Origin: Alphaproteobacteria bacterium
GTDB lineage: Bacteria; Pseudomonadota; Alphaproteobacteria; Caulobacterales; Aquidulcibacteraceae
Direction of reading: 5' to 3'
Assembly (NCBI GenBank): GCA_018969015.1
Contig: JAGWZE010000007.1
Coordinates: 51,523-115,522, forward strand
Length of the DNA stretch: 64,000 nucleotides
Below are positions 34,778 through 43,427 of this stretch, one piece after another (the first letter of the stretch is position 1; each line of letters begins with the position of its first letter). The position numbers were made by a program, and so were the translations under genes. Below the pieces are notes generated by a model, which saw only the letters and a program-made list of their open reading frames with translations, made no database searches and had not been told where the DNA came from.

Positions 34778-36818
34778 CGATCCGCGCGAGGCGGTCGATG
34801 GGCGCGTCGAGGTCGATGGGCGTGCTGCGCAGATCGAAGACGGAATCGTCCAGATGCGCCGCGCCGACGAGCCGGCCGAAGACGCCCGCGAAGCCCGCCG
34901 CACGCAGGCGCTCCGTCGCGAAGCGTGAGCCGCCGCCGGCCGCCAGCGCAGCGATCGGGCGCGTCACGCCGGCGAGGGCGGAGAGGTCCTCCACGATATC
35001 CGCCGCGCGTTCCGCGAGTGCGCCAGCTTCCTCCTGATCGGCGATGTCGCGCGGCGCCGCCCAGCCGATCTGCGCCCCGCGCCCCGCGCAGGCGCGCATG
35101 CTGGCCCAGGTCCAGCCGCGCGCCGGCGACTCCGCGTCGAGCGGCGCCAGGATCAACGGCGCGACACCCCGCGCGACGAGCGCCAGCCAGGACGGATCGT
35201 CCTCGGCGCCCAGCTCCGCCGCGAGCGCCAGGGCGTAGCGTCGCCCGCGCGGCGCAAGCCCGCACGCGCTGGCTGCGACCCAGTCCGCCACACCGATCGG
35301 CGCATAGCCTTCGTTTGCAAGCGCATCGACGAGCGCGACCGCCTGCGCGAGCCGTCCGCGTTGCGCGACCACCAGCGGCGCCCGCACGGCCGGTGCGCCC
35401 GTCGCGCCAGTGGCGGCGCTCATCGCGCGCGTATCGCCGCACAGCCGCGCCGCCTTCACGCGCCCCGCGGCGGCGTGCGCCGCCTCGAGGAACGCGGCGC
35501 GGCTCGGTCGCTCCGGCTGGCGAGAGAGGATTTGCCTGGCCGACCACGTCGGGCGCGTTACGAGCGTCGCGGCGAGTTCGAGGGCGTCGCCGCACGTCCA
35601 GGCGCGCGCTTCCGCCGCCAGCGCGGGGCGCAGCGTCGCCGTATCCGGCGCCTCGACACTGCCGAGCGCGGCGCCCGCGCGATGCACGGCGCGCACGACG
35701 ACCCGCGTCGCATCGGCGGGGCGGCGCACCTCGTCCTTCGCGACGTCGAGCGTTGCGGCGTCCACCACGGGTGAGGTCCATGCGGTCTCGAACGCGCCGG
35801 CGCCCAGAAGCCGCGCCTCCAGATGGGCGAGAAGCAGATCGCAGTCCCGGCGTGCGCCGATGCGCGCGGCCAGCGCGCCGATCTGCCGGTGCGCGTGATC
35901 ACGCTTGCTTCGCCACTTCGCCGCCGGCGTCTCGTTTCCGGCCGCAAGCGCGTAGCGCATGCCGGCGGTGACGCCGTAGGCCGCCACCGAGGCGTCGAAG
36001 CGCCAGCCCGTCAGGTCCGGCGTCTCCGCCCATACGGGCGTCATGTCGTGACCGAGCACGATCGCGCCGCCCGCGACGTAGAACAGCGACGCCATCAGCG
36101 CGTCGATCATCTCCCAGCGCGCGTCGTCGTCGAACGCGCGCGGGATGACGGTGGCGAGCGCGCGCGCCATTCGCAGGCTGTCGCGCGTCAAAGAGCCAGC
36201 GCGCCGGCGATAGGTGACGAGCACGTCCGGAGTCGACACGAACGCGCCGCCCTGCCGGGCAAGCCGCAGCCACAGGTCCCAGTCTTCGCAGGCCGGTAAC
36301 CGTTCGTCGAAGCCGCCGATGGCGCGCAGCGCGTCCGCGCGCGTGAGGGCGGCGTGAACCGGGAATACGCACGTGCGCGCGAAGGCGCCGACGGGATCGG
36401 GCATCGCAGGCGTGCGGAACGTCTCCAGGCGGCGTCCGCTTTCGTCGGCCGCCGCCGAGGACGCGGCCGCCAGCACCGCATCCGGATGCGCGGCGAGGCG
36501 CGACAGCAGGTGTGCGTAGCAGGACGGCTCGATCCAGTCATCGCTGTCGAGAAAATGCACCGTGTCGCCGCGGGCCTCCGCGAGGCCGAGATTGCGCGCG
36601 CGGCTCACGCCGCCATTGGCGACCGACATGACCCGCACGCGCCCGTCGCCCTGTGCGGCGGCGCGCGCGGCCTCCGCCGAGCCGTCGGACGAGCCGTCGT
36701 CGACGACGATCATCTCCCAGTCGGCGATGGTTTGCGCCCGCACCGAGCGGATCGCGTCGCCGACATGCGCCGCGTCATTGTAGACCGGCGTGATGACGCT
36801 GACGCGCGGCGTCGTCAT
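34764..36818 (-). CDS. Large GT2 glycosyltransferase with C-terminal pseudo-NodB domain (c)
   Basis: 684 aa. RVSVITPVYNDAAHVGDA start, DDGSSDGS at 40-47 and DSDDW at 91-95. The middle has TGWRFDAS and ALGSVEAPDTAT, matching the other two large enzymes. The C-terminus WASMRACAGRGAQIGWAAPRD corresponds to the deacetylase segment ending IGSHAMSHRH, with catalytic residues lost. Converges on gene (b) with a 14-bp overlap of coding ends. It starts three bases after the acyltransferase stop would lie on the other side, so these are opposing arms of one locus. Confidence 0.86.
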   Translation of the reverse strand: MTTPRVSVITPVYNDAAHVGDAIRSVRAQTIADWEMIVVDDGSSDGSAEAARAAAQGDGRVRVMSVANGGVSRARNLGLAEARGDTVHFLDSDDWIEPSCYAHLLSRLAAHPDAVLAAASSAAADESGRRLETFRTPAMPDPVGAFARTCVFPVHAALTRADALRAIGGFDERLPACEDWDLWLRLARQGGAFVSTPDVLVTYRRRAGSLTRDSLRMARALATVIPRAFDDDARWEMIDALMASLFYVAGGAIVLGHDMTPVWAETPDLTGWRFDASVAAYGVTAGMRYALAAGNETPAAKWRSKRDHAHRQIGALAARIGARRDCDLLLAHLEARLLGAGAFETAWTSPVVDAATLDVAKDEVRRPADATRVVVRAVHRAGAALGSVEAPDTATLRPALAAEARAWTCGDALELAATLVTRPTWSARQILSRQPERPSRAAFLEAAHAAAGRVKAARLCGDTRAMSAATGATGAPAVRAPLVVAQRGRLAQAVALVDALANEGYAPIGVADWVAASACGLAPRGRRYALALAAELGAEDDPSWLALVARGVAPLILAPLDAESPARGWTWASMRACAGRGAQIGWAAPRDIADQEEAGALAERAADIVEDLSALAGVTRPIAALAAGGGSRFATERLRAAGFAGVFGRLVGAAHLDDSVFDLRSTPIDLDAPIDRLARIVTDA

Positions 36819-36821
36819 GTG

Positions 36822-37931
36822 TCAGTCGCGGGCGGCGGGCGCGGCGCGCAGGAGCCAGCGCGATGGCGGCAGCGCCCGCATCCAGCTGCGCACGGGGCGC
36901 TCGAGGGCGTGATGCAGCGCCGCCGCGGCGGCGATCGAAATCACCGCGCTCAGCAGCATCGCCGTGACGCCGCTCGGGGCGAAGCCCGTCAACGGGCCGA
37001 CGACGGTCACCAGCGCATACTCCACGAGACGATGCGTCAGATAAATCGCATAGGAGATTTCGCCCAGGTAAACGAGGGCGGGATGGGCGAGCGCCCGCGG
37101 CGCGGCGGCCGAACGCGCGCGCACCGCGGCGAACAGGATCAGCGCGGCCATCGCGGCGACGATCGCGAGATCGGGCGCGCGCACATGCATCAGGATGATC
37201 GTGGTGACGATCGCGCCGACCGTGGCGAGGCCTGCCATCGCGGCCGGCATCGTCAGGCGCTGCGCCAGGAGATAGAGCGCGCAGCCGAGCAGGAACTCCG
37301 GCGCGATCCGCAGCACGCCGAAATCGAACGATAGCTCCGTCACGCCCTTGCCGAGCGTCGCGCGGGCGAACAGGTCCGCGCCAGCGAGCAGCGCGAAGGA
37401 CAGCGCAACGAACACGATCGGCCGGTTGCGGAACGCGAGCGTCACCGCCAGAAACGCGGGAAACGCGAGATACGCCGCCCATTCGGCGCTGATCGACCAG
37501 GACGGCGCGTTCAGGCCGAAATGGTCCACCGTGCCCCAGGCGTGCACCATCGCGAGCGTCTTGACGACGAAATCGAGATAGACGGGATCGTCCGCCAGCG
37601 CGCCGATCTTGTAGCCGATCGAGAGGATGACGACGGCGATCAGCGTCGTGACGAAATGCAGCGGGTAGATGCGCGCCAGCCGCGCCCACAGGAAATCGCC
37701 GTAACGGAACTGCCCGGCCTCGCGCGCGGCGAGATAGACGTGCGTCAGGATGAAGCCGGAGAGCACGAAGAAGAAGTCGACGCCGAGCGACCCTTTGCCG
37801 AGCAGGCCGGTGGCGTCGAGCGCCGACGGGGACCAGACGAGCGCATAGTGATAAGCCATCACCAGCGCGGCCGCGAAAAACCGCAGCGCAGTGAGTTCGG
37901 GAAGGTTCGACGGGAGCGGCGAGGACTTCAT
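36822..37931 (-). CDS. Acyltransferase family 3 membrane protein
   Basis: 369 aa with about ten membrane helices. ELTALRFFAAALVMAYHYALVW, SLGVDFFFVLSGFILTHVYL and RLARIYPLHFVTTL are typical of the OafA/NodX/WcaK-type acyltransferase 3 family. The catalytic His lies in the first helix region, followed by the R-x-x-R-I-x-P motif. The family adds acetyl or other acyl groups to polysaccharide sugars at the inner membrane. The stop is three bases before the start of glycosyltransferase (c), with which it is likely co-transcribed. A longer upstream frame runs into the next gene and is not used. Confidence 0.9.
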   Translation of the reverse strand: MKSSPLPSNLPELTALRFFAAALVMAYHYALVWSPSALDATGLLGKGSLGVDFFFVLSGFILTHVYLAAREAGQFRYGDFLWARLARIYPLHFVTTLIAVVILSIGYKIGALADDPVYLDFVVKTLAMVHAWGTVDHFGLNAPSWSISAEWAAYLAFPAFLAVTLAFRNRPIVFVALSFALLAGADLFARATLGKGVTELSFDFGVLRIAPEFLLGCALYLLAQRLTMPAAMAGLATVGAIVTTIILMHVRAPDLAIVAAMAALILFAAVRARSAAAPRALAHPALVYLGEISYAIYLTHRLVEYALVTVVGPLTGFAPSGVTAMLLSAVISIAAAAALHHALERPVRSWMRALPPSRWLLRAAPAARD

Positions 37932-37960
37932 CGGTGTCTCCAGGCGCAGGGGCGATGGTC

Positions 37961-39019
37961 TCAGCGCGCCCACTCGGCGAGCTGGGCGATCGTGCCCGGC
38001 CAATGCAGCGAGTGCAGGATGGTCTTGCCGTCGACCCATGCCGCCTCGGCCTGCAGGAACGCGCAGGCGGCAAAGAGGCCCACGTGCAGGCGCGACAGCT
38101 TGGGGCCCTGGGTGACGATGCGTTCGATCAGGACGAGCATGAAGGGCAGCGTCACGAGCGCCGCTGGGCGCTCGGGCACGGTCGAGGTCAGGCAGATCAG
38201 CGCGCCGAGGATCAGCACGCCGATTTCCCAGCGGCGAAGGAGTCCGGACGCGGCGGCCATGCCCGCGATGATCCAGAACCATCCGTATTCGAGCCAGAGG
38301 CTCGACAGCGTCCACACCGCCGACCGCTGATCGTCCGGCGTCAGGAATCCTTTGGCGTGGAAGCTGAAATTCTCCAGATCGCCGAGCGCGACGAGATAGG
38401 CCGAATGCGCGCACACGCCGAGCATCGCGCCAAGCGCGAGCGCGACCGCCCGCATCGGCGCCGGCCGGTAGATCAGCAGCAGCATGAACGTGACCGCGAG
38501 CCCCTCGACCGGGAGGCTCAGCACCATGGCGGCGGCGCACAGGCCGGCCAGCGCCGCATGCGGCGCCCAGATCGCCCCGAGCATGGCGAGGATGAGCAGC
38601 GGATCGCCCTTGGCGCTCCAGCCGAGCAGGTGAAACACGGTCGGCGTCGCGGCGAGCAGCACGAGCCCGAGCGCGCGGTCGCGGTCCGTTTTGAAGGTCG
38701 CCAGCACGTGCGCGACGAGCGCGAGCAGCGCCGCCCCGGTGATCGCGGAGGACACCAGCGCCCAGGTCGCGAAGCCGCGCACGCCCAGGCCATGGGCGAG
38801 CCACAGCCACAAGGGGGAGTTGGCGAGGTGGCGGGCCTCGATGTCGTCGATCGGCGTCAGCGGATCGGCGATCATCTGTAGGCTGACGACCGGCGGCACG
38901 TTGAACCGCAGTCCATAAACGAGACACACCGCCGCGATCAGGCCGAGGGCGGCGAGCGTTGCGGGCGCGGCGGCCAGCGCGAACGGGCCCGAACGGGCCA
39001 AAGGCTGAGCGGTCGTCAC
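37961..39019 (-). CDS. Polytopic membrane protein, possibly GT-C-like
   Basis: 352 aa with roughly nine to ten hydrophobic helices. After the first helix is a loop with DPLTPIDDIEARHLANSPLWLWL, acidic residues in a place where GT-C glycosyltransferases carry catalytic Asp/Glu. A later segment reads LLGWSAKGDPLLI. I do not recognise a named family. It lies 29 bp upstream of the acyltransferase in the same direction, so it is probably part of the glycan operon. Assignment as a lipid-linked-sugar-dependent transferase is inference only. Confidence 0.75.
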   Translation of the reverse strand: MTTAQPLARSGPFALAAAPATLAALGLIAAVCLVYGLRFNVPPVVSLQMIADPLTPIDDIEARHLANSPLWLWLAHGLGVRGFATWALVSSAITGAALLALVAHVLATFKTDRDRALGLVLLAATPTVFHLLGWSAKGDPLLILAMLGAIWAPHAALAGLCAAAMVLSLPVEGLAVTFMLLLIYRPAPMRAVALALGAMLGVCAHSAYLVALGDLENFSFHAKGFLTPDDQRSAVWTLSSLWLEYGWFWIIAGMAAASGLLRRWEIGVLILGALICLTSTVPERPAALVTLPFMLVLIERIVTQGPKLSRLHVGLFAACAFLQAEAAWVDGKTILHSLHWPGTIAQLAEWAR

Positions 39020-39137
39020 TGGTCGGCTCCGACGTCCGGGTTGAGCTTCGTCCGGCCATGCAAAGCCGCGGCCAGTTCAAAAGTTCCCGCGCCGGCCGCG
39101 CGCCGCCTTGTCGGCCGCCGGCGGCTCTCTATATGCA

Positions 39138-39156
39138 AATGCGAATGACTCGCAAT
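39138..39156. promoter_or_regulatory. Putative Fur-type iron box
   Basis: AATGCGAATGACTCGCAAT: TGCGA at 39140-39144 and TCGCA at 39150-39154 around an ATGAC centre. One position of the 19-bp palindrome is unmatched. The form resembles Fur sites of GC-rich proteobacteria. It lies 25 bp before the DUF2061 start and 119 bp before the divergent membrane-protein start, so it could act on either. Confidence 0.5.
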
Positions 39157-39180
39157 AAATATGGGCCGGAGCAGGAGCTT

Positions 39181-39435
39181 ATGCGTACCGTCGTCAAAAC
39201 AGGCACTTACGGCGTCATGCACTTCGTCGTCGCCGTGGCGGTGGCGTTCGCGCTGACGGGCGACTGGCGGGTGGCGCTCGCGGTCGGCCTGGTCGAGCCC
39301 GTGGTGCAGACCGTCGCCTACGCCCTCCACGACCGCGCCTTCGCCCGCTGGTGGCCGGAGCGTCCCGCAACCGTCGGCGCCGCGACGGGCGATCACCGCC
39401 AGGCGGCGCTTCCCAGCGGCGCGGCCCCCGTTTAA
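39181..39435 (+). CDS. DUF2061 small membrane protein
   Basis: 84 aa. MRTVVKTGTYGVMHFVVAVAVAFALTGDWRVALAVGLVEPVVQTVAYALHDRAFARW matches the DUF2061 pattern: two membrane helices and a conserved H-(D/E)-R at the end of the second. Function unknown. GGAGCAGGAG before 39181 decides the start over an in-frame ATG at 39133 whose codons are the Fur-like box itself. The charged tail is variable. The iron-responsive site suggests regulation by Fur, unproven. Confidence 0.8.
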   Translation: MRTVVKTGTYGVMHFVVAVAVAFALTGDWRVALAVGLVEPVVQTVAYALHDRAFARWWPERPATVGAATGDHRQAALPSGAAPV

Positions 39436-39493
39436 GAGCCGTCTGCGAGGCCGCCCGAAGGGCTGATCCCGGGCCTCGGCGAAAGGGCGGTGC

Positions 39494-40312
39494 GTGGGCT
39501 TTACTGCGGAGTTTCTGCCGATCGCCGCCGGTCTGCTCGTCGCCGGTGTGGTGACGGGCGTGCTGGCGGGGCTGTTCGGCGTCGGTGGCGGGCTCGTCGC
39601 CGTGCCGGTGCTCTACGAGCTCTTCCGCATCCTCGGCGTTGCCGACGACGTGCGCATGCATCTGTGCGTCGGCACCTCGCTCGCCGTGATCGCGCCGACA
39701 GCGATCCGCTCCTTTCGCGGCCACCTCAAGCGCAACGCCGTCGATGTCGGCGTGCTGCGGATCTGGACCGTTCCGGTCCTGATCGGCGTCGTCGGCGGCT
39801 CGGCGCTCGCCGCGATCGCGCCGGACGAGGCGTTGAAGATCGTTCTGATGGTGGGCTGCCTCGGCGTCGCGCTCAAGCTCCTGTTCCAGCGCGACAGCTG
39901 GCGCCTCGGCGACGATCTCCCCGGGCCCTGGGTGCTGCGCACGGTCGGGCTCGGCATCGGCGTGCTCTCGACTTTGATGGGCATCGGCGGCGGCCTGTTC
40001 GGCAATCTCGTGCTCACGCTCTATGGCCGCCCGATCCACCAGTCCGTCGCGACCTCCTCCGGACTCGGCGTGATGATCGCCGCGCCCGCCACGCTCGGCT
40101 ACATGATCGCCGGCTGGTCGAAGATGGCGCAGCTGCCGCCGTTTTCGCTCGGCTACGTGTCCCTGATCGGGTTCGCGCTCCTGGCGCCCACGAGCGTTCT
40201 CGCCACGCCCTGGGGCGTCGCGCTCGCCCACCGCTTCTCCAAACGCACGCTCGAACTCGCCTTCGCCGCCTATCTCGGCGTCGTCGGCGTCCGGTTCGCC
40301 CTGACCTTGTAG
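39494..40312 (+). CDS. TauE/SafE family anion exporter
   Basis: 272 aa from a GTG at 39494. About eight helices in two homologous halves, each opening with the family motif: FGVGGGLVAVPVL in the first and MGIGGGLFGNLVL in the second. The family moves sulfite, sulfonates or organosulfur anions across the inner membrane. No sulfur-metabolism genes flank it, so the substrate is open. It follows DUF2061 by 58 bp on the same strand. Confidence 0.9.
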   Translation: MGFTAEFLPIAAGLLVAGVVTGVLAGLFGVGGGLVAVPVLYELFRILGVADDVRMHLCVGTSLAVIAPTAIRSFRGHLKRNAVDVGVLRIWTVPVLIGVVGGSALAAIAPDEALKIVLMVGCLGVALKLLFQRDSWRLGDDLPGPWVLRTVGLGIGVLSTLMGIGGGLFGNLVLTLYGRPIHQSVATSSGLGVMIAAPATLGYMIAGWSKMAQLPPFSLGYVSLIGFALLAPTSVLATPWGVALAHRFSKRTLELAFAAYLGVVGVRFALTL

Positions 40313-40391
40313 GCGTGAGCGCCGTCGCGCCGCGCCGCTTGAAACCCACGCCCCGATCGGCCAGCTTGGCCGCTTCCCGAGAGGAGAAGAG

Positions 40392-41585
40392 ATGAGACGC
40401 GCCGCGATCGTGACCCCTGTGCGTACGCCCGTCGGGAAATTCCTCGGCGCCATGAAGGACGTCCCGGCCGAGCGCCTGGCCGCGACGGTGATCGAGGCCG
40501 TCGTGGCGCGCTCCGGCGTCGACCCCGCGCGGATCGACGACGTCGTGTTCGCGCAGAGCTACGCCAACAGCGAGGCGCCCTGCATCGGGCGCTGGGCCGC
40601 GCTCGCCGCGGGCCTGCCGATCGAGGTCTCCGGCATGCAGCTCGACCGCCGCTGCGCCGGCGGCCTGCAGGCCGTCGTCACGGGCGCGATGATGGTGCAG
40701 TCCGGCGCCGCCGATATCGTCATTGCCGGCGGCGTCGAGAGCATGAGCAATATCGAGTACTACTCGACGACGATGCGCGGCGGCGCGCGCGCCGGCAACG
40801 TGCAGTTCTACGATCGCCTCGAGCGCGGCCGCGAACGCTCGCAGCCCGTCGAACGCTTCGGCGTCATCTCCGGCATGATCGAGACGGCCGAGAACGTCGC
40901 TCGCGAAATGCAGATCGCCCGCGACGACGCCGACGCCTACGCCGTCGAAAGCCACGCCCGCGCCGCGCGCGCCTGGGCCGAAGGCCGCTTCGCCGAAGAG
41001 ATCGTCCCCGTCGAGATCGTGACGAAGAAGGGAACGACGACCGTCACGCAGGACGAGGGTGTGCGCCCCGACGCCTCGCTCGACAGCCTCGGCGCCATGA
41101 AGCCGATCATCAAGGGCGGGCAGGTGACGGCCGGCAACTCCAGCCAGCAGAACGACGCCGCCGCCGCGTGCCTGATCGTCGCCGAGGACAAGCTCGCCGC
41201 GCTCGGCCTTGCGCCCATGGGATTCCTCGTCGGCTGGGCCGCCGCCGGCTGCCATCCCGCGACGATGGGGCTTGGTCCCGTGCCCGCCGTCGAAAAGCTC
41301 TTCGCCCGCACCGGCCTCGGCTGGCGCGACATCGACCTCGTCGAACTCAACGAAGCCTTCGCCGCGCAGGTGCTCGGCGTGCTGAAAGGCTGGGGCTTCG
41401 AGGACCGCTCGATCCTCAACGTCAACGGGTCCGGCATCTCACTCGGCCACCCGATCGGCGCCACGGGCGCGCGCATCGTCGCCACGCTCCTGCACGAGAT
41501 GAAGCGCCGCAAATCGCGCTACGGCCTGGAGACGATGTGCGTCGGCGGCGGGCAGGGCCTCGCCGCGATCTTCGAGGCGGCGTGA
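40392..41585 (+). CDS. Acetyl-CoA acyltransferase (thiolase)
   Basis: 397 aa. Nucleophile Cys88 in QLDRRCAGGLQA, FAQSYANSEAPCIGRWAAL, the substrate region GVESMSN, ELNEAFAAQ, NGSGISLGHPIGATGAR (catalytic His) and CVGGGQGLA (second Cys). Either degradative or biosynthetic thiolase chemistry is possible; the run of residues does not separate them by eye. GAGGAGAAGAG is the ribosome-binding site. The downstream serine hydrolase starts inside the stop codon (TGATG), so the three genes to kefF form an operon. Confidence 0.94.
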   Translation: MRRAAIVTPVRTPVGKFLGAMKDVPAERLAATVIEAVVARSGVDPARIDDVVFAQSYANSEAPCIGRWAALAAGLPIEVSGMQLDRRCAGGLQAVVTGAMMVQSGAADIVIAGGVESMSNIEYYSTTMRGGARAGNVQFYDRLERGRERSQPVERFGVISGMIETAENVAREMQIARDDADAYAVESHARAARAWAEGRFAEEIVPVEIVTKKGTTTVTQDEGVRPDASLDSLGAMKPIIKGGQVTAGNSSQQNDAAAACLIVAEDKLAALGLAPMGFLVGWAAAGCHPATMGLGPVPAVEKLFARTGLGWRDIDLVELNEAFAAQVLGVLKGWGFEDRSILNVNGSGISLGHPIGATGARIVATLLHEMKRRKSRYGLETMCVGGGQGLAAIFEAA

Positions 41586-42862
41586 TGTCCAGTCTTTCCC
41601 GCCGCGCCCTTCTGGCCGGCATCGCCGCGGCGGTCAGCGCGCCTGCGTTCGCCAAGTCGCGCCTCGGCGGCCGCACGATCGCCTATGACGGCGTGCAGGC
41701 CTTCCTCGACGGCTACGTCTCGAGCGCGCGCCTCCCTGGCGCCATGGTGGCGATCCAGCGTCCCGACGGCCCGCCGCTGATCCTGAAAAGCGGCCGCATC
41801 GATCCCGATCCCGCCGCGCCCGCGATGGACGAGCGCGCTGTCGTGCGGATCTATTCGATGACCAAGCCGATCACCGGCATCGCGGCCATGCAGCTGATCG
41901 ATGACGGCCGTCTCGCGCTCGATCAGCCGATCGCGGATATTCTCCCCGAATACGCCGCGCCGAAGGTGCTCGTCGACGACGCGACCGGCGCCACGCGCCC
42001 CGCCGCCAGCCCGATCACGATCCGGCATCTCCTCACGCACACCGCCGGCCTCGGATATTCGGTGAACGCCGGCACGCCGCTCGCGCGCCGCTATGTCGAA
42101 GCGGGCCTGACGCCGGGCGCGCGCACGCGCGGGCCGGGCGAAGGCCCCACGCCCGAAAGCCTGCAGGCGTTCGCCGCGCGCCTCGCCACGCAGCCCCTCG
42201 GCGCCGATCCGGGAACGCGCTGGACCTACAGCGTCAGCCTCGACCTTCTCGGCGCGATCATCGAGCGCGTCGCCGGCGCACCGTTCCAGGACGTACTGCG
42301 CACCCGCATCTTCGAGCCTCTCGGCATGACGGACACCGCCTTCTTCGCGGGCCCCGCCCAGCAAGCGCGCCTGACGAGCGTGGTCGGCGTCGCGCCGACG
42401 GGCGTGCGCGTGCTCGATCCGCGCGCGGCGAGCCCGTTCAGCGCGCCGGCCGCGTATCCCTCGGGCGGCGGCGGCCTCGTCTCGACCGCGGCGGACTATG
42501 CCCGTTTCTGCCAGGCCATTCTCGGCGGCGGCGCGATCGGCCGCACGCGGATCCTGTCGCGCGAGGGCATGCGCCGCGCCACCTCGAACCTCGCGCCGCC
42601 CGGCGTCACTGCGGAGGGGCGCGGCCACGGCTTCGGGGCGGGCATGCGTGTCGTGCGCGTGCCGCAACCGCTCGAGGAGCCGGCCGGTTCGGTCGGCTGG
42701 GGCGGCGCCGCGGGAACGACGTTCTGGGTCGATCTCGACGCGCGCGTCGCCGTGATCTTCATGGCGCAATTCTATCCGTCGATGGCCTACGGGACCGCGG
42801 CCGAAGTCCGCCGCGCCTTCTACACGGACAGGGCCGGTCCCGCCGCGCGGCGCCCGGGATGA
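41585..42862 (+). CDS. Serine beta-lactamase-like hydrolase
   Basis: 425 aa. Twin-arginine-like export signal SLSRRALLAGIAAAVSAPAFA. A beta-lactamase/class C-type domain follows: nucleophile motif YSMTKP (S-x-x-K), IRHLLTHTAGLGY, WTYSVSLDLLG (Y-S-V) and C-terminal FGAGMRV. Family members are periplasmic esterases, peptidases or lactonases; substrate unknown. Thiolase-esterase pairs are common near beta-oxidation genes. The start overlaps the thiolase stop, and the stop overlaps the KefF start (ATGA). Confidence 0.88.
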   Translation: MSSLSRRALLAGIAAAVSAPAFAKSRLGGRTIAYDGVQAFLDGYVSSARLPGAMVAIQRPDGPPLILKSGRIDPDPAAPAMDERAVVRIYSMTKPITGIAAMQLIDDGRLALDQPIADILPEYAAPKVLVDDATGATRPAASPITIRHLLTHTAGLGYSVNAGTPLARRYVEAGLTPGARTRGPGEGPTPESLQAFAARLATQPLGADPGTRWTYSVSLDLLGAIIERVAGAPFQDVLRTRIFEPLGMTDTAFFAGPAQQARLTSVVGVAPTGVRVLDPRAASPFSAPAAYPSGGGGLVSTAADYARFCQAILGGGAIGRTRILSREGMRRATSNLAPPGVTAEGRGHGFGAGMRVVRVPQPLEEPAGSVGWGGAAGTTFWVDLDARVAVIFMAQFYPSMAYGTAAEVRRAFYTDRAGPAARRPG

Positions 42863-43410
42863 CCCGCGTCCTGGTCCTCTATGCGCATCCCGCGCCGCAC
42901 CGCTCGCTCGCCAACGCCGCGCTGATCGACGCCGTGCGCGATCTGCCGGGCGTCACCGTGCACGACCTCTACGAGACCTATCCCGATCTCCTGATCGACA
43001 TCGAAGCCGAACAGGACCTGCTCGTGCGGCACGATGCGATCGTCTTCCAGCATCCGCTGTTCTGGTATTCCGCGCCCGCCATCGTGAAAGAGTGGCTCGA
43101 CGTCGTGCTCGAGCACGGTTTCGCCTACGGGCAGGGCGGCGTCGCCCTTGCGGGCAAGGCGTGGCTGCAATCGGTGACGTCGGGCGGAGTCGCCGCCGCC
43201 TATGGGCCGGCCGGCCGCAATCGCTTCACCGTGCCCGAACTTCTGCGCCCCTTCGAAGCCACCGCCGCCTTGTGCGGCTTCCGCTGGCTCGATCCGTTCG
43301 TCGTGCATGCCGCGCATCTGCTCGACGCCGACGGCCTCGCCGCCGAATGCGCCCGCTACCGCGCCCGCATCGACACCCTCACGAAAGCCCCGGTCGCCGC
43401 CGCGACCTGA
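42859..43410 (+). CDS. kefF: NAD(P)H quinone oxidoreductase, KefF type
   Basis: 183 aa flavodoxin-like fold: MTRVLVLYAHPAPHRSLANAAL for FMN phosphate binding, FQHPLFWYSAPAIVKEWLD and GGVAAAYGPAGRNRF. KefF is the cytosolic ancillary protein that activates the KefC potassium efflux channel and also reduces quinones. The next gene is KefC itself, 17 bp downstream, which supports the assignment. The ATG overlaps the hydrolase stop. Confidence 0.88.
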   Translation: MTRVLVLYAHPAPHRSLANAALIDAVRDLPGVTVHDLYETYPDLLIDIEAEQDLLVRHDAIVFQHPLFWYSAPAIVKEWLDVVLEHGFAYGQGGVALAGKAWLQSVTSGGVAAAYGPAGRNRFTVPELLRPFEATAALCGFRWLDPFVVHAAHLLDADGLAAECARYRARIDTLTKAPVAAAT

Positions 43411-43427
43411 TCATCCGGACACCCCGC

